Of a stretch of 36,849 nt of DNA, positions 21,949 to 29,791 are shown piece by piece (positions within the stretch are counted from its first letter, which is position 1; each line of letters starts with the position of its first letter). Both the position numbers and the translations under genes were made by a program. A model generated the notes under the pieces. It ran no database searches and was not told the origin of the DNA. It saw only the letters and a program-made list of their open reading frames with translations. Source of the stretch: a virus; IMG/VR virus record IMGVR_UViG_3300047510_002736, positions 1 through 36,849 of that record. One strand, written 5' to 3'.

Positions 21949-23870
21949 AAAAACTTTTATTTCTTATTTTAATTTTTTTGTCTACGACAGTTCGCGCAGA
22001 CCTAACTGATATCAAATTTGGACAATATCAAATTGCAGACAGTCAATGGAATGTTAACTCGTGTCTGAATACTACCACCTGCCAAATTTATAGCAAACAG
22101 CCAGGTACGGCCTACAAGATACCCTGGACTTCAGGTCAAGTGCAATGGGCTTCTGGTGACTATGTAAAGTTTGAATTGAGTGGAAACAGTTCGTATCCTT
22201 ATACAGCAAAACAATATGACAGCGCAGGCAATGTTAAATCTACACTAGGTAACGGTAAGATCGTTAATATGGGTCCTGACTATTTTTTCTTTGTAGGCAG
22301 TGACAATAACACAGGACAACTGTTTAGCGGTAGTAGTGGTATGAGTGGAACATCGGGTGTGTCTTGGACTGGTACCCTTAACCCTACAATCGCTCAGGCC
22401 AACACCTATGCCGATGCAACTTACTCTACAGTTCCTTTGAGTTCAGGTCAAACTGCTACCGTTACACCAAGTTCTCAAACATCAACACCGACATCTTCCA
22501 GCGGACCTGTAAGTCCTAACACCAACAACCCTAATTTAGGTTTTGAATCAGGAACTACTGCTAACTGGACTATCAGTAACGGTACAGGCACAGAAAAAAC
22601 CTCAGGCTGGAGCGATAACGGCGACGGTGTTAATACATCAAAAGGAATGACAAATTATCAACCTGGCGGCGGCAAGTCTTGGTCAGTTACGCCATACGGA
22701 ACGTATATGATGGTCATTCAAGCCGGTGGTGACAGTCCTAATTTTGATCCTGCTATGACCTCATTAGGATTAACTACAACAGAAATAACTAACATTAGAA
22801 ATTATCTTACTGGATTAGGAGGCAACAGCTCACCTACTAATGCTTCGTGGGCTAAACGAACTGTTGCACTTGAATCAGGTAAAACATATGTCATCGCTTG
22901 GCAATATATGAGTACGGACTATACACCATTTAATGATGGAAGTATTATGACTTTAATTCATTCTAGTGACCCGACAAAAATACCTGTGTTAAACAACGAA
23001 ACTAAGAGATATGCATTATTAGGATTTACCAATCCCGGAACAGGAAACTATGCCACAGACAGTTATGGATCAACAGGTTGGCAGTTAGCGACCATTACTG
23101 TTCCAGTAAGCGGAGATTACATATTAGGATTCTCAAGTTTTAATCTTGGAGACACAGCATTGAGTCCTATTTTGTTAGTCGACGATTTACAAGGTTCTAC
23201 TACCCTTAACGGACAAACCTTTGGACCTATCGCACCTAACGCTGGATCGAGTGCTCCTACTACAGGAGGATCAACTGCGCCAGCGTGTCCTAATAGTTCA
23301 ACTTGCTCTACAGATGCGTTTGCTGCCAATACAGGATTTGCCAATAGAGCCAATATATGGTCACAGCAAAACGGAAATAGAGTTATTGTAGAACAGATAG
23401 GAAGCTATAATGTTGCCACAGTTCAACAGACAGGCAATAAAAATTATGCAGAAATTGATCTTACAGGATCAAATAATACAACTACTATAACACAATCTTC
23501 ATCCGGGGCTACCACTACTAATTATATAGAATTAACTATTTCTGGAAATGGCAATACTACAAATTTAACTCAATCCGGAACCGGTGGTGCTAAAGGTATA
23601 TTAGCTACAGTGAATAATGCATCAAATAGTTTAACCGTAAATCAAAGTGGTACTGGAAATCATTATTCTGAAATTTCTCTCAGCGGCGGTACCAAGACTG
23701 TTGACATTACACAGACTGGCTCTGTAGGTCATATGGCTAATATTACATTGACCGGTGGGGCTACTTCAATTACCGCTACGCAAACAGGCGGCACTCAACA
23801 GTTTTACTCTATAACACATAACTGTGCTCAGGCCAGTTGTGCAGCCATTACTGTAACACAAGGGCAATAA
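21936..23870 (+). CDS. large exported protein with C-terminal curlin repeats
   Basis: The 644-residue product has a signal peptide ending VRA. The N-terminal 150 residues are a beta-rich domain (IKFGQYQIADSQWNVNSC...). A Ser/Thr/Pro-rich linker (about 170-195) leads to a jelly-roll-like domain starting NPNLGFESGTTANWTISNG and ending ILLVDDLQG, a pattern typical of carbohydrate-binding or PEP-CTERM-type modules. After a second linker with cysteines (CPNSSTCS), the last 160 residues contain curlin repeats such as NRVIVEQIGSYNVATVQQTGNKN. A binding domain fused to an amyloid domain suggests an adhesive tip or minor fibre subunit. Confidence 0.82.
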   Translation: MEQIKKLLFLILIFLSTTVRADLTDIKFGQYQIADSQWNVNSCLNTTTCQIYSKQPGTAYKIPWTSGQVQWASGDYVKFELSGNSSYPYTAKQYDSAGNVKSTLGNGKIVNMGPDYFFFVGSDNNTGQLFSGSSGMSGTSGVSWTGTLNPTIAQANTYADATYSTVPLSSGQTATVTPSSQTSTPTSSSGPVSPNTNNPNLGFESGTTANWTISNGTGTEKTSGWSDNGDGVNTSKGMTNYQPGGGKSWSVTPYGTYMMVIQAGGDSPNFDPAMTSLGLTTTEITNIRNYLTGLGGNSSPTNASWAKRTVALESGKTYVIAWQYMSTDYTPFNDGSIMTLIHSSDPTKIPVLNNETKRYALLGFTNPGTGNYATDSYGSTGWQLATITVPVSGDYILGFSSFNLGDTALSPILLVDDLQGSTTLNGQTFGPIAPNAGSSAPTTGGSTAPACPNSSTCSTDAFAANTGFANRANIWSQQNGNRVIVEQIGSYNVATVQQTGNKNYAEIDLTGSNNTTTITQSSSGATTTNYIELTISGNGNTTNLTQSGTGGAKGILATVNNASNSLTVNQSGTGNHYSEISLSGGTKTVDITQTGSVGHMANITLTGGATSITATQTGGTQQFYSITHNCAQASCAAITVTQGQ

Positions 23871-23892
23871 ATACTGTTTTAAGGAGTATGCC

Positions 23893-24192
23893 ATGATGCG
23901 TACAGTAATCGTGGCGTTCCTATTCTGCTTATACAGCGTAGCCAACGCCGAACCGTTTGAAAGTCGTAAACCCGTGCTCTGCGATAATGTACAGACACTG
24001 ATCAGAAGCTTGATAGAGAACTATAATGAAAAGCCTATTTGGGCTGCGAAGAATCCTATAGACGATACAAAATTCGCACTATTTGTTAACTCTAAAACAA
24101 AAAACTGGACACTATTACAAATGACTTCGGAAATCGCTTGCATTATCGGCGTCGGCGACGAGTCTACACTTATGCTTGGTGATCCTGTTTAA
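23893..24192 (+). CDS. small exported protein of unknown function
   Basis: AAGGAG ends 6 bases before ATG 23893. The 99-residue product has a signal peptide cleaved near ANAEP, followed by a short mature domain with two cysteines (LCDNVQTL and EIACIIG). The arrangement AKNPIDDTKFALFVNSKTKNWTLLQMT resembles small periplasmic proteins encoded by marine phages. It ends inside the convergent TerC gene (23-bp overlap), so the two mRNAs are antisense at their 3' ends. Confidence 0.75.
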   Translation: MMRTVIVAFLFCLYSVANAEPFESRKPVLCDNVQTLIRSLIENYNEKPIWAAKNPIDDTKFALFVNSKTKNWTLLQMTSEIACIIGVGDESTLMLGDPV

Positions 24193-24871
24193 ACAAGAAC
24201 TTCTTGTGTAGATGTAATCGAGCTTTGTTGTATTGAACAGCAGTAATAACTAACGCAACTGCCCAAGGTACAATTGCAGCGGCCCAAGGTACCAATCCTG
24301 CCCACCATGCTGCCATTAGAGGTTCTTTCATCAGCATTAACATTGCCACAGCAAACAATACAAACGATCCTATAAAAACTGTGTCAGGATATTTTTCTAG
24401 TATCTTACTAACCAGTCCTGCACCAAACAAGATAATTGGCACACTGATTAGTAATCCAGCAATCACTAAAATAAAACTGCCATTTGCCGCAGCAGCAATA
24501 CCTAGTGCGTTATCTATGCCCATAACAGCATCAGCAACTACGATAGTACCAATCGCACCCCAGAAGGTGTCTTTGGCCTCTACGTTATGTTCTTCATTGT
24601 TAAATGCCAGTTTCCAACCAATCCATATCAGCGCCGCAGCACCGATGGCTCGAAGTCCTGGAATTAATAGTAGGTAGGTCAGTGCTGCCACTGATAAAAA
24701 GCGAATAGCGATAGCACCAAAGGTTCCCCAGAAGATTGCTTTCTTACGTAGTTCAGGCGGTAGTTTGTTTGCAGCCATTCCGATAACCAATGCGTTATCC
24801 CCGGCTAGTACGATGTCTATCAAAACGATAGCGAGAAATGCCCATAGGGCTTGAAGTGTGAAGAGTTCCAT
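24170..24871 (-). CDS. TerC-family membrane protein (YjbE-like), probable manganese exporter
   Basis: The 233-residue product has seven membrane helices and the TerC signatures: VLIDIVLAGDNALVIGMAA near the N-terminus and VVADAVMGIDNALGIAAAA in the middle, each with the conserved Asp-Asn pair that binds the metal. GTFGAIAIRFLSVAALTYLL is also conserved. Members of this family under yybP-ykoY control export Mn2+ or metallate secreted enzymes. The upstream region here is that riboswitch. It is the only gene on its strand in this part of the window, convergent with the curli block. Confidence 0.93.
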   Translation of the reverse strand: MELFTLQALWAFLAIVLIDIVLAGDNALVIGMAANKLPPELRKKAIFWGTFGAIAIRFLSVAALTYLLLIPGLRAIGAAALIWIGWKLAFNNEEHNVEAKDTFWGAIGTIVVADAVMGIDNALGIAAAANGSFILVIAGLLISVPIILFGAGLVSKILEKYPDTVFIGSFVLFAVAMLMLMKEPLMAAWWAGLVPWAAAIVPWAVALVITAVQYNKARLHLHKKFLFKQDHQA

Positions 24872-24879
24872 AATTTACC

Positions 24880-24977
24880 TTAAAGTTATGGTCTCACATC
24901 TTTGTCTATATACCGGGTTTTTACACCGTGCTGACGACATATAGAGCCTTTGCAGGCTAGTTACTCCCCAAGATTAT
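24880..24977 (-). promoter_or_regulatory. yybP-ykoY manganese riboswitch upstream of terC
   Basis: Read on the minus strand, the leader contains the conserved GGGGAGTA (24969-24962), GTCGTCAGCACGG (about 24938-24926) and GTGAGACC (24897-24890). P1 pairs ATCTT with AAGAT (24970-24974 with 24898-24902). AGCC-TGCAAA-GGCT forms P2 (24958-24945). TCTATAT and ATATAGA form a 7-bp P3 (24945-24939 with 24911-24905). This order of motifs is the yybP-ykoY family, which binds Mn2+ and turns on exporters such as those of the TerC family. Confidence 0.88.
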
Positions 24978-25005
24978 TTAGTATTTCCACGGTAAATATA
25001 TTACT

Positions 25006-27057
25006 ATGAAGAAATTGTTTTTAAACCCCTGGACTGCTCTAGTTACTTTAACTGTAGTGGTATTAATAAGATTATTTGATCCTGCATTTGTTGAAAGTGT
25101 AAGATTAAGATATTTTGATCAATTGATCGTCAGCGAACCTAAAAAAGAAGTTCCTGTTCATATCGTTAACATAGATGAAGCTGCTCTTGAAAAATATGGA
25201 CAATGGCCTTTTCCTAGAGGACAATACGCAGACATAATCAACGATCTATATAAACGTGAAGCAGGATTGGTAGTGTTCAACGTTTTAATGCCAGAACGAG
25301 ATCGATTCAATCAAGATTCGGTATTAGCACAATCGATGAAAAAACATCCTGTGGTTATACCTTCATTAGGACATACTAAAAGTAGGAATACTGATTTCGG
25401 CAGCAGTGTTCAAATAGTTGGCCAGGATCCTTCCGGAAAAGTAGTACAATATCCGGGATTGATAAACAGTGTTGACTCTATCAACGAATTAGCTATAGGT
25501 ATAGGTATAGTTAATACTTTTCCTGAAATAGATGGTGTTGTTCGTAGAATGCCATTGGTGATAGCAGCAGGTGAACACGTTCATCCTAGCCTAGGATTAG
25601 AAACACTAAGAGCTGCTTCTGAAGATCGAATACAGGTAAAGATAGGAGACACAGGAGTTGAAGCATTAAGAATTCCTAAACTAGGAAAAATCGAAACAGA
25701 CAACCTAGCTAGAATATGGATAGACTGGTCTAGTCAGCCTACTGAACATAGTCTTGTATCTTTGCCTAAAAGTTTTAATAACGGTATAGTGATTGTTGGA
25801 CTCAGTGCCGCTGGCCTTGCAAATCCCGTAGGTACTGCTGCAGGCGAAGTATGGCCGCATTATCTGCAAGGTGCGGTGATAGGTACTATGATGACCAAGA
25901 CCAATATACAACGTCCTAGTTACGCAGATGATTTAGAGTTAGTCGTTTTATTATTAGCAGGTATAGCATTATTATTTTTAACAAGGTGGACTTATGTTGG
26001 AATTTTTAGCGGTGTTGTTATTATTGGGGGCATCTTTGGTGTTTCTCAATATCTGTATTCATCTAATCTTTGGCTCTTCGACAGCACTTTACCTGTATTT
26101 GGGCTCACTGTTGTCATGCTTCACGCTTATGGCGTTAAATTTATAAGTGAGTTTTTACAAAAGCAACAGATCAGAAAGCAGTTCCAAAGTTACCTCAGTC
26201 CCGACCTTGTTGCTAAACTGATCAAAGATCCTAGTCTATTAAAACTGGGTGGCGAAGAAAAAGAACTGAGTATTATGTTTACCGATGTTCGCGGCTTTAC
26301 CAGTATCTCAGAATATTACGGTAAAGACGTACAAGGTTTAACAAAGATTATGAATCGTTATATGACTGCGATGACACGTACTATTCTAGAAACGGGTGGC
26401 ACCCTAGACAAGTACATTGGCGATGCACAGATGGCTTTCTGGAATGCACCGCTAGACGAAACTAAGCATTGTAAAGATGCTGTCAAAGCCGCATTAGAAA
26501 TGTTAGGGAGCTTAGATGAATTCAACAAAGAAATTACCTCTGAAGGCACACCTCCTTTTGGTATGGGTATTGGTATCAACACCGGTGTGGTTGTGGTCGG
26601 TAACATGGGATCTGAGCAACGCTTTGACTATACCTGTCTTGGTGATTCAGTTAATCTTGCTAGTCGCTTGGAGGGACAGAGTAAGAACTATGGAGTACTC
26701 ATTGTACTTGGACCAGTTACGGCAGAAAGAGTTGGAGAAGATTACTTTACAATTGAACTCGACTGCATCGCAGTCAAAGGTAAAAAAGAAGGTGTAACGA
26801 TCTACACAGTATTTTTCAACCCTGCAGAAAATCAAATGGCAGAATGGAAACACGATAGAGAGTTGCACGATCTAATGTTAGAGTATTATCGTAAGCAACA
26901 ATGGGATAAGGCCATTGCACTTATTGAAACACTGAAAGGCAAATTTGGCAGTGGTATGGATCACTATTACGAATTGTGGTTAGAAAGAATAGAAGAAATG
27001 CGTAATGCCCGTTTACCTACAGATTGGGATGGTGTATTCCGTGCAACATCTAAATGA
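25006..27057 (+). CDS. CHASE2-domain class III adenylate cyclase
   Basis: The 683-residue protein has an N-terminal membrane segment and a CHASE2 sensory domain with DQLIVSEPKKEVPVHIVNIDEAALEKYGQWPFPRGQYADII. Three further membrane helices lie near residues 305-385, and the class III cyclase domain starts about 420: IMFTDVRGFTSISE (first metal Asp), LDKYIGDAQMAFWNAP (second metal Asp), GIGINTGVVVVGNMGS and DSVNLASRLE (Asn/Arg transition-state pair). All catalytic residues look intact, predicting cAMP synthesis. A helical tail of about 70 residues follows. The extracytoplasmic sensor faces the periplasm, where the FecR and curli proteins also act. cAMP signalling by a phage is unusual. Confidence 0.92.
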   Translation: MKKLFLNPWTALVTLTVVVLIRLFDPAFVESVRLRYFDQLIVSEPKKEVPVHIVNIDEAALEKYGQWPFPRGQYADIINDLYKREAGLVVFNVLMPERDRFNQDSVLAQSMKKHPVVIPSLGHTKSRNTDFGSSVQIVGQDPSGKVVQYPGLINSVDSINELAIGIGIVNTFPEIDGVVRRMPLVIAAGEHVHPSLGLETLRAASEDRIQVKIGDTGVEALRIPKLGKIETDNLARIWIDWSSQPTEHSLVSLPKSFNNGIVIVGLSAAGLANPVGTAAGEVWPHYLQGAVIGTMMTKTNIQRPSYADDLELVVLLLAGIALLFLTRWTYVGIFSGVVIIGGIFGVSQYLYSSNLWLFDSTLPVFGLTVVMLHAYGVKFISEFLQKQQIRKQFQSYLSPDLVAKLIKDPSLLKLGGEEKELSIMFTDVRGFTSISEYYGKDVQGLTKIMNRYMTAMTRTILETGGTLDKYIGDAQMAFWNAPLDETKHCKDAVKAALEMLGSLDEFNKEITSEGTPPFGMGIGINTGVVVVGNMGSEQRFDYTCLGDSVNLASRLEGQSKNYGVLIVLGPVTAERVGEDYFTIELDCIAVKGKKEGVTIYTVFFNPAENQMAEWKHDRELHDLMLEYYRKQQWDKAIALIETLKGKFGSGMDHYYELWLERIEEMRNARLPTDWDGVFRATSK

Positions 27058-27214
27058 AGATATATGTTTTTGGTGGGTTGATCTATATGTGTATTCTATG
27101 TTACAATTGTACTTTACTCCTTTTTATATGATGGGTAAAGGCAGCGAAACAGAACAATGGATCAGCCAATTTAGTACTAACGGCATTAAACCATTTAACT
27201 TATGCAGACCATGA
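27041..27214 (+). CDS. small hydrophobic protein overlapping the cyclase end
   Basis: A GTG start at 27041 (weak GGGATGG upstream) gives 57 residues beginning VQHLNEDICFWWVDLYVYSM followed by LQLYFTPFYMMGKGSETEQWI. The aromatic-rich helix suggests membrane association. It overlaps the cyclase by 17 bases and the carboxypeptidase by 13 bases, the spacing typical of this genome, and otherwise fills a 144-base gap. No family recognised. Longer frame-compatible starts at 27005 or 27029 would lie deeper in the cyclase gene. Confidence 0.5.
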   Translation: MQHLNEDICFWWVDLYVYSMLQLYFTPFYMMGKGSETEQWISQFSTNGIKPFNLCRP

Positions 27215-27930
27215 TCAGATCAATATTATTTTTTATTTTATTCTCAACGCCGTTATTAGTACTTGCCAACGATCACAAAATTACCGCAACTTCTTGGCTA
27301 GTCGCCGACGGTGAAGGTGAAATACTGCAAAGTGAAAATATGTATGAACATCGCAGTATCGCTAGCATCACAAAACTTATGACCGCTATGGTTGTTCTCG
27401 ATGCTCACCAAAATCTAGATGAATACATAAAGCCTTATACAAGACGTGAGTTATTACAACTGGCTATTGTACATTCTGATAACAGAGCATCGGAGACTCT
27501 ATGTCAAAAATACCCCGGAGGTAGATTAGCCTGTATAAAGGCCATGAATGAAAAGGCTCGTAATCTCGGGATGTTAGATACACGCTTTATTGATCCAACC
27601 GGTCTCGGGGTAATGAATTCGAGTACTGCCTACGATCTAATTAAAATGGTCAGAGCTGCAGAACTATATCCCGAAATCACAGCCGCTAGTAAAATGAGCG
27701 AAGTTAAGATCAAACACAAAAAGAAATTCGTAGTTTTCAGAAACACCAATCCTATCATAGGTAAGCGTCATGATTTTATCGTCAGCAAAACCGGCTACAT
27801 AAGAGCAGCCGGCGGATGTATTGTAATGATGCTAGATACAAGTTTTGGTAGAAGGATAGTTGTGTTATTGGGCAGCAAAAATACCAAAACCAGGATTCCT
27901 GAAGCGGAATTTATAGCTTTAAGAACTTAA
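27202..27930 (+). CDS. D-alanyl-D-alanine carboxypeptidase (peptidase S11, DacA-like)
   Basis: The 242-residue product has a signal peptide (residues 1-22) and the penicillin-binding triad: Ser55-x-x-Lys58 in IASITKLM, Ser92-Asp-Asn94 in VHSDNRASE, and KTG in IVSKTGYIRAAGG. It trims or cuts peptidoglycan peptides in the periplasm. At 242 residues it lacks the C-terminal beta domain and membrane anchor of DacA, so it is the compact PbpG-like endopeptidase/carboxypeptidase form. A role in lysis, in blocking superinfection or in wall remodelling for curli export is possible. It overlaps the convergent membrane-protein operon by 4 bases. Confidence 0.9.
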   Translation: MQTMIRSILFFILFSTPLLVLANDHKITATSWLVADGEGEILQSENMYEHRSIASITKLMTAMVVLDAHQNLDEYIKPYTRRELLQLAIVHSDNRASETLCQKYPGGRLACIKAMNEKARNLGMLDTRFIDPTGLGVMNSSTAYDLIKMVRAAELYPEITAASKMSEVKIKHKKKFVVFRNTNPIIGKRHDFIVSKTGYIRAAGGCIVMMLDTSFGRRIVVLLGSKNTKTRIPEAEFIALRT

Positions 27931-28286
27931 TCGTCCCCTGCAGCATCGTTGATTTCTTCTTTGGTAAACTTTCTGTGAGGTAGAGTTTTTGTAGGTTGAG
28001 GAGGTTCGATCGTTTTATTGATTTCTTTTTCTGCAATGATTCTTTCGTATTCAATAGTTTTTCCTCGAAGCTCCATCACTGTTTCTATCTTTTGATTCAG
28101 TCTGATTAGATCGTTATCCAACATCCTGATTCGATCGATTAATGCAATCAATGTACCGTTGGCCTGTCCGATAACAGGTTTAATTTCTGTGGTAACCCAC
28201 TTCCAAACAAAATAGATAAAATATCCCATACCTGCAGCAGCAATAACGGGGAAACCATACCTATTCACCATTTCGACTATGTCCAT
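27927..28286 (-). CDS. single-span membrane protein with coiled coil
   Basis: The start at 28286 is chosen because AAGGAG lies 8 bases before it and it overlaps the stop of the upstream small gene (TAATG); the longer reading to 28313 lacks a site. The 119-residue product begins MDIVEMVNRYGFPVIAAAGMGYFIYFVWKWV, one membrane helix with its N-terminus outside, then a coiled coil (ALIDRIRMLDNDLIRLNQKIETVMEL) and a basic/acidic tail ending AAGDD. Its N-terminal helix resembles that of the protein at 28426, indicating duplication. Holin-like or spanin-like roles are possible; not proven. Confidence 0.72.
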   Translation of the reverse strand: MDIVEMVNRYGFPVIAAAGMGYFIYFVWKWVTTEIKPVIGQANGTLIALIDRIRMLDNDLIRLNQKIETVMELRGKTIEYERIIAEKEINKTIEPPQPTKTLPHRKFTKEEINDAAGDD

Positions 28287-28426
28287 TATCTTAACTCCTT
28301 CCAAAATCCCCAAGGATCATAAATTTTTCTCTGTTGTTTCTTGGGTTCATAAACATAATAAAACACAGCGATTGCCAAAACTAGAATTTCTAGAAGATAG
28401 AAAACTAAAAATGCTTCAAATAGCAT
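28286..28426 (-). CDS. small membrane protein (46 aa)
   Basis: ATG at 28426 overlaps the stop of the upstream gene (TGATG), and its own TAA overlaps the next ATG (TAATG); GAGGAAAG precedes it. The product begins MLFEAFLVFYLLEILVLAIA, a single membrane helix, followed by YYVYEPKKQQRKIYDPWGFW and ending KELR. The perfect overlaps at both ends are strong evidence that this short frame is translated between its two neighbours. Function unknown; a lysis-accessory role would fit its neighbours. Confidence 0.78.
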   Translation of the reverse strand: MLFEAFLVFYLLEILVLAIAVFYYVYEPKKQQRKIYDPWGFWKELR

Positions 28427-28701
28427 CAGTCTTTCCTCTGATCAGCTTGTTCTGCTCTAGCTATTCGATCGTAGTCCGGTTGTAAGCCCAATGCGTGACT
28501 GACCTTAACATCGATTCTTTGCAGTTGATTTGTCATTGTATCAACTCGAGAATCTAATCCTTTGATGATTCCGCCCATTCCGTTCACAGAACTGGTAACG
28601 CCAGCCAAAATAAACTTAAGAGTTAGAAACACAAAATAACCGGCTGCTAGAGCAGCGGCTATAGGAAAACCAAGCTCACCTACTAGTTTTAGAAAGTCCA
28701 T
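28426..28701 (-). CDS. single-span membrane protein, paralogue of the one at 27927
   Basis: The 91-residue product begins MDFLKLVGELGFPIAAALAAGYFVFLTLKFIL. Like the protein at 27927 it has an N-terminal GFP-(I/V)-(A)-A...GYF-(V/I) membrane helix, followed by a short coiled coil (GLDSRVDTMTNQLQRIDVKVSHAL). The two proteins were probably produced by an old duplication. The pattern of one N-terminal helix and a coiled coil is common among phage membrane proteins of the holin/antiholin type, but the assignment is open. Confidence 0.75.
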   Translation of the reverse strand: MDFLKLVGELGFPIAAALAAGYFVFLTLKFILAGVTSSVNGMGGIIKGLDSRVDTMTNQLQRIDVKVSHALGLQPDYDRIARAEQADQRKD

Positions 28702-28894
28702 TTGTCGCTCCTGCTGATTCGCCTTCTTTTATGAATTTCACAAGAGGATCTTGTTTAATAAGCATGGCGGTGCCGTTGATATTGACTAATTTGAAGTAGT
28801 CTCCGCCCTTCCATCCTAAACGATCGATTGGAAGCTCTTCGTCCAAAATGATCCGGTCAGGAAGTATACGCCATTCGTAGTCTATTGTTAACAA
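28676..28894 (-). CDS. conserved phage protein (72 aa), TTG start
   Basis: TTG at 28894 is preceded by TAGGAG five bases upstream and begins the run TIDYEWRILPDRIILDEELPIDRLGWKGGDYFKLV. The WR-(I/V)-LPDRI(I)-LDEELPIDRLGWK-x-GDY core recurs in many aquatic tailed phages. The rest, NGTAMLIKQDPLVKFIKEG, completes a small beta-sheet protein; no function is known. It overlaps the downstream membrane-protein gene by 26 bases and is first in this four-gene minus-strand operon. Confidence 0.82.
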   Translation of the reverse strand: MLTIDYEWRILPDRIILDEELPIDRLGWKGGDYFKLVNINGTAMLIKQDPLVKFIKEGESAGATNGLSKTSR

Positions 28895-28931
28895 TTTCGC
28901 TCCTAATGAAACTATATCTATATTTACACAG

Positions 28932-28960
28932 TTGACACAGTTTTAAACTGGCTATATAAT
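28932..28960 (+). promoter_or_regulatory. consensus sigma-70 promoter with a palindromic spacer
   Basis: TTGACA (28932-28937) and TATAAT (28955-28960) match the consensus fully, 17 bp apart. The spacer begins CAGTTT-T-AAACTG (28938-28950), a perfect inverted repeat that could be an operator. It drives the phosphoesterase and the small-gene operon. Confidence 0.88.
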
Positions 28961-28987
28961 ATACATATATTATTCAGAAGAGAGCGT

Positions 28988-29791
28988 ATGAAAATCCAAA
29001 TTGTTTCCGATCTACATTTAGAGTTTTCGGATTATTTCATAAAAAATGAAAACAATGCTGACGTCTTAATACTCGGCGGTGATATTATGCTGGCTGAAAA
29101 AATTCTTCTGCCAGAAAGTGAGCTTGGAATCCGTTTTAGAGATTTTTTAAAGAGAGTAAGTTTTCAGTTCCCTCACGTGATCTATATCGCAGGTAATCAC
29201 GAATTCTATAGCGGATATTGGTCTAAGAGTCTAGACAAGCTTCGTGCTGCCTGTGCAGTTCACGATAACGTTTATTTCTTAGAGCGTGATACTAAAATTA
29301 TCAACGATGTGGTATTCGTCGGGGGTACTCTGTGGACTGATATGAATAAAGGTGATCCGTTAACTCTTCACGCTGTGCGCGATATGTTAAATGATTTTAG
29401 AACTATCACCGACGATAGTCTTGGCTATACTAAACTGAAGCCTGCCACTACGGTACAACGTCATAGAGAAACGAAACAGTACATAGAACTGATAGTCAAA
29501 CAACACAGTGACAAGAAAGTTGTAGTGGTAGGGCATCATACACCTTCGTATCAGAGCTGCCACGAGGCTTATAAAAGTGATCATATAATGAACGGTGCGT
29601 ATCACAGCGACCTGACAGATATTATGTTAGATAATCCTCAGATCAAACTGTGGACACATGGCCACACACATCATCCATTTGACTATACAGTGGGTGAATG
29701 CCGTGTTGTCTGCAATCCTAGAGGTTATGAACAGTCTAGTGGCTGGAGTGAAGATACTGGTTGGAATCCTAATATGACGGTGGAGATATGA
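28988..29791 (+). CDS. calcineurin-like metallophosphoesterase
   Basis: The 267-residue protein has the metallophosphoesterase blocks: VSDLHLEF (Asp/His), LILGGDIML, YIAGNHEFYSG, VVVVGHHTPS and KLWTHGHTHHPFDY. All metal-binding residues are present. This subgroup (H-L-E-F after the first block, GGTLWTDM in the middle) is common in phages and in bacteria and is generally uncharacterised; substrates may be cyclic nucleotides, nucleic-acid ends or phosphoproteins. It is distinct from the LpxH-like enzyme at 3745. A cyclic-nucleotide target would be notable given the adenylate cyclase gene, but nothing in the sequence shows it. Confidence 0.9.
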   Translation: MKIQIVSDLHLEFSDYFIKNENNADVLILGGDIMLAEKILLPESELGIRFRDFLKRVSFQFPHVIYIAGNHEFYSGYWSKSLDKLRAACAVHDNVYFLERDTKIINDVVFVGGTLWTDMNKGDPLTLHAVRDMLNDFRTITDDSLGYTKLKPATTVQRHRETKQYIELIVKQHSDKKVVVVGHHTPSYQSCHEAYKSDHIMNGAYHSDLTDIMLDNPQIKLWTHGHTHHPFDYTVGECRVVCNPRGYEQSSGWSEDTGWNPNMTVEI

